37,021 nucleotides of DNA from Candidatus Edwardsiibacteriota bacterium. GTDB lineage: Bacteria > Edwardsbacteria > AC1 > EtOH8. The DNA is taken from contig JALOPJ010000013.1 of NCBI GenBank assembly GCA_025453955.1, positions 1 to 37,021 of the forward strand, in the 5' to 3' direction. A program made the translations under genes and the position numbers. Below, piece after piece: positions 33,022 to 37,021 of the stretch. Position 1 is the first letter of the stretch. Every line of letters starts with the position of its first letter. Below the pieces are notes generated by a model. The model worked only from the letters and a program-made list of their open reading frames with translations. It was not told the origin of the DNA and searched no databases.

Positions 33022-33297
33022 ATGAGTTTCACGGACAAGACCCTGACCTGCAAGGACTGCGGGAAAGAATTCACCTTCACTGCCGGCGAGCAGGAATTCT
33101 ACCAGCAGAAGGGCTTCCAGAACGAGCCCGGGCGTTGCCAGGACTGCCGCAAGAATTTCAAGCAGCAGAAGCGCGCCAGCCGCCAGATGTACAGTGTCAC
33201 CTGCGCGGACTGCGGTCAGGAGACCCAGGTACCCTTCAACCCGACCGGCAAGAAGCCGGTGTATTGCCAGGACTGTTTCAGCAAGCACAAAGAGTAA
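33022..33297 (+). CDS. Zinc-ribbon protein with two pairs of CxxC knuckles
   Basis: This is the only plus-strand gene. The 91-residue protein starts MSFTDKTLTCKDCGKEF at the ATG at 33022, which has AAGGAG six bases upstream; an open frame from 32869 would add 51 residues but lies over the promoter. It has cysteine pairs CKDCGKEFTF, CQDCRKNF, CADCGQETQVPF and CQDCFSKH, enough for two zinc ribbons, the first resembling the zf-trcl domain and the second a CxxC_20_CxxC type. It is rich in lysine and arginine in the middle (KNFKQQKRASRQMY), so nucleic-acid binding is plausible. Function is unknown. It is transcribed alone, from its own promoter and leader to a strong terminator. Confidence 0.9.
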   Translation: MSFTDKTLTCKDCGKEFTFTAGEQEFYQQKGFQNEPGRCQDCRKNFKQQKRASRQMYSVTCADCGQETQVPFNPTGKKPVYCQDCFSKHKE

Positions 33298-33313
33298 GCA
33301 ATATACTACGGGC

Positions 33314-33348
33314 AAGACCCCCGACGAACGTCGGGGGTCTTTTCTTTT
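33314..33348 (+). terminator. Intrinsic terminator after the zinc-ribbon gene
   Basis: The stem GACCCCCGAC/GTCGGGGGTC closes a four-base loop (GAAC). It is preceded by AA and followed by TTTTCTTTTCT. It lies about 15 bases after the stop codon. On the minus strand the tail is only TTGCCC, so termination from that side, for the 70-residue gene, would be weaker. Confidence 0.88.
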
Positions 33349-33373
33349 CTCACGCAGCGGGATTGCGCCGCCG

Positions 33374-33586
33374 TCAGCGGATCCGTCCCGCGATCACGTC
33401 CAGCAGGTCCTTGATCTCATGGACGACGCACCTGCCCGACAACGTCAGCCGGCCGCTCATCTGCCGACCAGGTTTGATCGCATACCACTGGCACGATTCG
33501 CCGCATATCCGCCCTTCATCGAACGCACACCGCCCGTTGAGGCGGTCCGCTCCCCTCGCGGTGCGTTTCGTCCCCTTCGTTGCCAT
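33374..33586 (-). CDS. Small cysteine-bearing protein (70 residues), function unknown
   Basis: This short gene starts at the ATG at 33586 with GGAGGAGG four bases upstream, a very strong ribosome site; a longer frame begins at a GTG at 33643 and would add 19 residues. The protein starts MATKGTKRTARGADRLNG and has cysteines at about residues 20, 28, 32 and 53 (CAFDEGRICGESCQWY, then GRCVVHEIKDLL), spaced x7, x3, x20. The spacing could hold a metal or an iron-sulfur cluster, but no family is recognised. The N-terminus is basic. It lies 83 bases after the TPR gene and converges on the zinc-ribbon gene. Function is unknown. Confidence 0.72.
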   Translation of the reverse strand: MATKGTKRTARGADRLNGRCAFDEGRICGESCQWYAIKPGRQMSGRLTLSGRCVVHEIKDLLDVIAGRIR

Positions 33587-33669
33587 TTGCCTCCTCCTTC
33601 TTCGGGCGCCGGCCGTTCGTTCGGCGATCCCTCGGGACGACACCGGTCACCGGCCTGGCGCGATTGATG

Positions 33670-34287
33670 TCATCGGTCCCGCTTTGTGCGTTCGGTCTTC
33701 TCGCGCATCCGCTCCCGCTGCGACCTGAGCAGTTCGTTGCCGGGGTCGAGGTCGACCGCCTGGTCCAGGTATTTCAGCGCCGCCCGGTGGTCGCCCAGCT
33801 CGGAACAGGCCACCGCCAGGTCGGCCAGCAGCGCGGTGTTGGCCTCGTCCAGGGTCAGGGCCTCGGCCATGATGGCCCGTCCCTTCTTCTGTTCGCCGGC
33901 CATGAAGGTGGACCAGCCCAGCCGGTGCAGGTGCCCGGGGTGCGACGGCTCCAGCTCGCTGGCCCGCAGGAAGGCCTCGGCCGCCGCCGCGAACTCGCCC
34001 TTGTAGCTGCGCAATTCGCCCAGCCGGTGGTGGAGGTCCGCCTCCTGGGGGCTGACCGCCAGCGCCTTGCCCAGGTGGTACTCGGCCAGCTCGATCCGCC
34101 GCAGTTTCAGGTAGATGTCCGCCAGGCCGGCGTGGGCGCTCTCCAGCGCCAGCGGCTCGTCGTGCTCGATGCCCGGCAGGGCGGCGACCTCCAGCAGGGC
34201 CTGCGCCGCCTCGTCCGTCTTCCCGGCGCGCAGCTGCCGCTGGGCCGCCGCGAACAACCGTTCAATCCTTGCGGGCAGGCTGGGCAC
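33670..34287 (-). CDS. TPR-repeat protein
   Basis: This 205-residue protein has several tetratricopeptide repeats, seen in phrases such as SAHAGLADIYLKLRRIELAE, AELADL-type turns and YHLGKALAVSPQEADLHHRL, GEFAAAAEAFLRASELEPSH and HRAALKYLDQAVDLDPGN. Such repeats bind partner proteins. There is no signal peptide, so it is probably cytoplasmic. The start is a GTG at 34287 with GAGG six bases upstream, inside the end of the small 64-residue gene (26-base overlap). It is the last gene of the purE-to-TPR run before the 70-residue protein. Its partner is not known; the nearby YbgF-like protein also has TPR-like helices. Confidence 0.85.
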   Translation of the reverse strand: MPSLPARIERLFAAAQRQLRAGKTDEAAQALLEVAALPGIEHDEPLALESAHAGLADIYLKLRRIELAEYHLGKALAVSPQEADLHHRLGELRSYKGEFAAAAEAFLRASELEPSHPGHLHRLGWSTFMAGEQKKGRAIMAEALTLDEANTALLADLAVACSELGDHRAALKYLDQAVDLDPGNELLRSQRERMREKTERTKRDR

Positions 34288-34456
34288 GGTTGGCCTCGGA
34301 GATCCTCCTGATCTCGTCCATGATCTCCTCCCTGGTGCAGACGTTCTTGCGGATCAGCACGCTGATCAGCGCCTCGGTGGTCAGGGCGTTGGCCACCACG
34401 CCGTGCTGCACCGTGATCCCCTTGCCCAGGGGCGGGGCCTTCTTCTTCCAGAACAT
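34262..34456 (-). CDS. Small hypothetical protein (64 residues)
   Basis: This protein starts MFWKKKAPPLGKGITVQHGV at the ATG at 34456, with GGAAG eight bases upstream; a GTG at 34462 overlapping the previous stop as GTGA would add two residues. The central part, VVANALTTEALISVLIRKNV, is followed by CTREEIMDEIRRISEANRAQ. This looks like an amphipathic helix pair of the kind found in helical adaptor segments. No family is recognised and no function can be proposed. It overlaps the TPR gene and follows another small gene, so the three may be translated together. Confidence 0.7.
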   Translation of the reverse strand: MFWKKKAPPLGKGITVQHGVVANALTTEALISVLIRKNVCTREEIMDEIRRISEANRAQPARKD

Positions 34457-34458
34457 GG

Positions 34459-34602
34459 TCACTTCTTCCGCCGCTCTTCCCAGGCGCGGCGGTCGGCGGC
34501 GCTGACCTTGCCCTGCTCGATCAGCCTGCGGAACTCGGCCTCGGAGAGCTTGGTGCGGCGGTCGCCCGTGCGCGGGGCCGGCTTCTTCTTCTTGGCGGGC
34601 AT
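34459..34602 (-). CDS. Small basic hypothetical protein (47 residues)
   Basis: This very short gene starts at the ATG at 34602, with GGAGG five bases upstream, just inside the region after the YbgF-like gene. The protein, MPAKKKKPAPRTGDRRTKLS onward, is strongly basic and ends AADRRAWEERRKK, with the acidic helix EAEFRRLIEQGKVS between. No family is recognised. It could bind nucleic acid, but that rests only on charge. A longer frame in this phase runs over the YbgF-like gene and is a shadow. Confidence 0.65.
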   Translation of the reverse strand: MPAKKKKPAPRTGDRRTKLSEAEFRRLIEQGKVSAADRRAWEERRKK

Positions 34603-34613
34603 GGTTCCCTCCG

Positions 34614-35330
34614 TTACTTCTTCTTCAGTTTTTCCCGGGCCAGCAGCGCCTCCGGACTCTTGGGGTATAGCCCGAGCAGCTGCCGCCACCACCGGTCGGC
34701 CCCGGCCTTCTCGCCCAGTTCCTGCCGGCACAGGCCGGCCTTGAGCATGGCCGCCGGCACCTTGTCCTGGCCGGGGTATGCCGAAACCACCTGCTCGAAC
34801 TCCGTCCCCGCCTCGCGGTACTTGCCCTGCGCGTAGAGACATTCGCCGATCCAGTACCGGGCGTTGTCGGCCAAACTGCTGGCGGGATGGGCGGCGATGA
34901 AGGCCTTGAACCCGGCGATCGCCTGTCCATAGTTGCGGCGGGTGACCTCCAGGTAGGCCGCGTCGTACGCCGCCTTGTCTCCCGCTCCGGCCGCGCCGGG
35001 CTTGGCGGCTGGGGGCGTCTCCGGGCTGGCCTGGCCGATCGGCAGCAGGTCGACCTTGGGGCGCGCCGTGTCGGCCGCCTTCTGCAGCTGGTCCAGCACC
35101 TCGGCCTTGGCGCCCATCCGCTCCGACAGGTCCCACAGCGCGGCCCGGATCTCGGCCAGGGTCCTGGCCTGCGCCTTGCCGGCGCTGTCCGCCGCGGCCA
35201 GCCTGGCCTGGGTCTCCTTCTGGCCGGTCTCCAGGTAGTCGATCTGGCGCTGCATCTTGGCGAAGTCGCGCTTCATCGAACAGCCGGCCAGCAGCGGCAG
35301 CAGCAGCGACGCGATCAGGATCCTCTTCAT
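34614..35330 (-). CDS. YbgF/CpoB-like lipoprotein
   Basis: This protein of 238 residues has a lipoprotein signal, MKRILIASLLLPLLAGCSMK, with the lipobox LAGC. The ATG at 35330 is chosen because GGGAG lies six bases before it; a start two codons earlier has that GGGAG directly against it. A coiled coil follows (RQIDYLETGQKETQARL and AALWDLSERMGAKAEVLDQL), then TPR-like repeats in the C-terminal half (NYGQAIAGFKAFIAAHPASS, ADNARYWIGECLYAQGKYRE and KAGLCRQELGEKAGADRWWR). This matches YbgF/CpoB, which works with the Tol-Pal system in outer-membrane constriction and peptidoglycan synthesis. No Tol genes are in the window. LspA would process it. Confidence 0.85.
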   Translation of the reverse strand: MKRILIASLLLPLLAGCSMKRDFAKMQRQIDYLETGQKETQARLAAADSAGKAQARTLAEIRAALWDLSERMGAKAEVLDQLQKAADTARPKVDLLPIGQASPETPPAAKPGAAGAGDKAAYDAAYLEVTRRNYGQAIAGFKAFIAAHPASSLADNARYWIGECLYAQGKYREAGTEFEQVVSAYPGQDKVPAAMLKAGLCRQELGEKAGADRWWRQLLGLYPKSPEALLAREKLKKK

Positions 35331-35349
35331 GCGCATCTCCCGGTCGTTC

Positions 35350-36687
35350 CTAGGGTCTCTGCCCGGTCAGTTTCTCCAGCGCTTCCAGGTATTTTTCGCT
35401 GGTCTTCTTGACGATCTCCTCGGGCAGCTGCGGGCCCGGGACCTGCTTGTCCCAGTCCAGCGTGCCCAGGTAGTCGCGCACGAACTGCTTGTCGAAGCTG
35501 GGCTGGGAAACGCCCTGCTGGTAGGCGTCCTTGGGCCAGAACCGGGACGAGTCGGGCGTCAGCACCTCGTCGATCAGGATCAGCCGTCCGTCGTGGTCGC
35601 CCATCTCGAACTTGGTGTCGGCGATGATGATGCCCTTCTGCTCCGCGATGCCGCGCGCAGTGGCGTACACCGCCAGCGAAAGGTCGCGGACCCTGGTCGC
35701 TTTCTCGCGGCCCAGGATCTCCGACATCCGCTCGAACGAGATGTTCTCGTCGTGGCTGCCGATCTCGGCCTTGGTGGACGGCGTGAAGATGGGGTCCGCC
35801 AGCCGCGAGGACTCGACCAGGCCCGCGGGCAGCGCGATGCCGCAGACCGCGCCGGTCTTCTGGTAGTCCTTGAGGCCCGAGCCGGTGAGGTAGCCGCGCA
35901 CGATGCATTCCACCGGCAGCGGCCTGGCCTTCTTGACCAGCATCGAGCGGCCCGCGAGATCGTCCGCGTAGGGCCGGCAGGACGCGGGAAATTCCGCGAC
36001 ATCGGTCGCGACCAAATGGTTGGGCATGATGCCGGCCACTTGCCCGAACCAGTAGCGGGAGATCTGCGTCAGCACGTAGCCCTTGAAGGGGATGGCGTTG
36101 GGCAGTACCACGTCGAAGGCCGAGATGCGGTCGGTGGCCACGATCAGCAGGTGCTCGCCCAGGTCGTAGATGTCGCGCACCTTGCCCTGGGAGATCTTCT
36201 TCAGGCCGGGGAAATCCGTCTGCAGGATGGTCTTCATCGGTGTCGAGGGCGCTGTTAACGATTGTGAATGAATGCAGTCGTTGACGTACCAGGACAGCCG
36301 CTTGCCGCAGCGGCAGGTGTGCGCGGCCTCTTGTTCCGCCTGCCAACGCTGCGGCCCGACCCGCCGGATCCGCTCGATATTCGCGATCGTCTCAGCGTGG
36401 TGCGGCGCCCCGTCCGAGGTGAAATTGCTGGAGCGCTCGCAGGGGAACTCCCCGCAGTCGCCACAGTGGGCGACGCCCCTGGCCCGGGCGCAGGTCTTGA
36501 TGGCGCAGTCGCCGCAGCGGTCGTCGACCCGGCAGCCCCGGCACTCCTCCAGCGGCTGGTCCTTGAGGCGGTCGTACGTGGCGGGCATGGCCGCCAGGTG
36601 CCGCCGGTCCTGCTCCGAGGCCGCGACGCGGAAGCTGCAGGCCCCGCAGTACAGGCCGCAGTATGCCAGCAGGTCCAGGTCCGCCAT
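35350..36687 (-). CDS. purC: DUF3795-PurC fusion: SAICAR synthase with an N-terminal cysteine-rich domain
   Basis: This 445-residue protein is read through without a stop. Residues 1-140 match DUF3795: [52 protein letters not shown] and [14 protein letters not shown], cysteine pairs that suggest zinc binding. After the linker [12 protein letters not shown], residues 151-445 are a complete SAICAR synthase ([20 protein letters not shown], then [15 protein letters not shown], and [20 protein letters not shown]), which joins CAIR and aspartate in purine synthesis. No Shine-Dalgarno is seen before the PurC ATG at 36237, which supports a real fusion, but internal initiation cannot be excluded. The linker DNA looks like former intergenic sequence. 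purE lies upstream, 55 bases away. Confidence 0.85.
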   Translation of the reverse strand: MADLDLLAYCGLYCGACSFRVAASEQDRRHLAAMPATYDRLKDQPLEECRGCRVDDRCGDCAIKTCARARGVAHCGDCGEFPCERSSNFTSDGAPHHAETIANIERIRRVGPQRWQAEQEAAHTCRCGKRLSWYVNDCIHSQSLTAPSTPMKTILQTDFPGLKKISQGKVRDIYDLGEHLLIVATDRISAFDVVLPNAIPFKGYVLTQISRYWFGQVAGIMPNHLVATDVAEFPASCRPYADDLAGRSMLVKKARPLPVECIVRGYLTGSGLKDYQKTGAVCGIALPAGLVESSRLADPIFTPSTKAEIGSHDENISFERMSEILGREKATRVRDLSLAVYATARGIAEQKGIIIADTKFEMGDHDGRLILIDEVLTPDSSRFWPKDAYQQGVSQPSFDKQFVRDYLGTLDWDKQVPGPQLPEEIVKKTSEKYLEALEKLTGQRP

Positions 36688-36705
36688 GGATCGCAGCGCA
36701 CGTTT

Positions 36706-36730
36706 AAATAGGACTAATATAGTCCTATTT
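36706..36730. promoter_or_regulatory. 25-base palindrome between purE and the DUF3795-PurC gene
   Basis: The arms AAATAGGACTA (36706-36716) and TAGTCCTATTT (36720-36730) are perfectly complementary with a three-base centre (ATA). The core GACTA-TAGTC resembles, in my judgement, operators of Rrf2/IscR-type regulators. It lies 12 bases after the purE stop and 18 bases before the ATG at 36687. It could instead act as an RNA hairpin. The arms are AT-rich and no U-tract follows, so a classic terminator is less likely. Confidence 0.6.
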
Positions 36731-36742
36731 CAATACGGGCCG

Positions 36743-37021
36743 TCACTCCGCGAACCGCTTCTCGATCTCCTCGGACTTGCGCTCGACGTCGGCCTTCATG
36801 GTGTCGCGCATCACCTCGAGCTTGCGGGCGATCTCGGGGTACTTGATCGACAGGATCTGCCCGGCCAGGATCGCCGCGTTGCGGGCGCCGTCCACCGCCA
36901 CCGTGGCCACCGGCACCCCCGGCGGCATCTGCACCGTGGCGTAGAGCGCGTCCACGCCGGACAGCGCGCCGGACTTGAGCGGCACGCCGATCACCGGCAG
37001 GGTGGTGTGGGCCGCCACCGC
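36743..37021 (-). CDS. purE: N5-carboxyaminoimidazole ribonucleotide mutase PurE (5' end outside the window)
   Basis: Only the last 92 codons are in the window, beginning in phase at [20 protein letters not shown]. PurE moves the carboxyl group of N5-CAIR to give CAIR in purine synthesis. The segments [32 protein letters not shown], and [20 protein letters not shown] are the conserved C-terminal half of the family. The last 25 residues ([20 protein letters not shown]) are a helical tail. The N-terminal substrate-binding loop is not seen. It precedes the PurC fusion, so consecutive or near-consecutive steps of the pathway are coded side by side. Confidence 0.92.
   Translation of the reverse strand, partial: AVAAHTTLPVIGVPLKSGALSGVDALYATVQMPPGVPVATVAVDGARNAAILAGQILSIKYPEIARKLEVMRDTMKADVERKSEEIEKRFAE

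Noticed and set aside
33314-33348. A shared bidirectional terminator for the two converging genes
   Set aside because: The stem is symmetric, but on the minus strand the tail is TTGCCC without a U-tract, so only plus-strand termination is well supported.
1-37021. CRISPR arrays, tRNA or rRNA genes, insertion sequences, integrases and phage genes
   Set aside because: I found no regular spacer repeats, cloverleaf-like segments, rRNA sequences, transposases or attachment-type repeats. The polysaccharide cluster also shows no obvious change of base composition at its edges.

Overview
The window is about 37 kb of high-GC bacterial DNA, and almost every gene lies on the minus strand. It looks like a diderm, LPS-making bacterium. 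An LPS-assembly protein (LptD), a lipoprotein signal peptidase (LspA), a YbgF/CpoB-type lipoprotein and a large surface-polysaccharide locus all point to an outer membrane. DivIVA, a CsgG-like protein and a divergent IleRS sit in the same region. I cannot name the species. An uncultivated or deltaproteobacteria/FCB-like lineage is a guess from gene content. No rRNA, tRNA, CRISPR array, insertion sequence or phage gene was seen, and no gap without a gene exceeds about 220 bases.

Region 1 (1-20124, minus) is one polysaccharide cluster of 19 tightly packed genes, many with ATGA, GTGA or TGATG overlaps. In transcription order: GT4; polyprenyl-phosphate-type GT2 (GtrB/DPM1-like); methyltransferase; UPF0104 membrane protein; methyltransferase; DUF2079 membrane protein; Wzx-type flippase; methyltransferase; a GT4-GT2 fusion; methyltransferase; GT2; an Rmd-like reductase; a LegB-like SDR; a sugar-1-phosphate nucleotidyltransferase; GT4; NodB-type deacetylase; GT4; GT4; and an O-antigen ligase/polymerase-like membrane protein cut by the left edge. 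The set covers sugar-nucleotide supply, chain assembly, modification, export and polymerisation or ligation. One good sigma-70-like promoter (20199-20227) and a leader hairpin precede the first gene, which appears to start with TTG.

Region 2 (20253-32812, minus) is an eleven-gene collinear run: yggS, divIVA, purine nucleoside phosphorylase, PfkB kinase, CsgG-like protein, a 59-residue membrane protein, ileS, a TraR/DksA zinc-finger gene, lspA, lptD and a K+(Na+)/H+ antiporter. It ends at a clear intrinsic terminator (20253-20278). lptD carries a one-base frameshift near 23254.

Region 3 (32821-33348) is a divergent promoter pair. The minus promoter reads into yggS with almost no leader. The plus promoter drives the only plus-strand gene, a 91-residue zinc-ribbon protein, through a leader with a terminator-like hairpin. 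A strong terminator follows that gene.

Region 4 (33374-37021, minus) runs purE (cut by the right edge), an in-frame DUF3795-PurC fusion, a YbgF-like lipoprotein, two very small genes, a TPR protein and a 70-residue cysteine-bearing protein. A 25-bp near-perfect palindrome lies between purE and the fusion gene.
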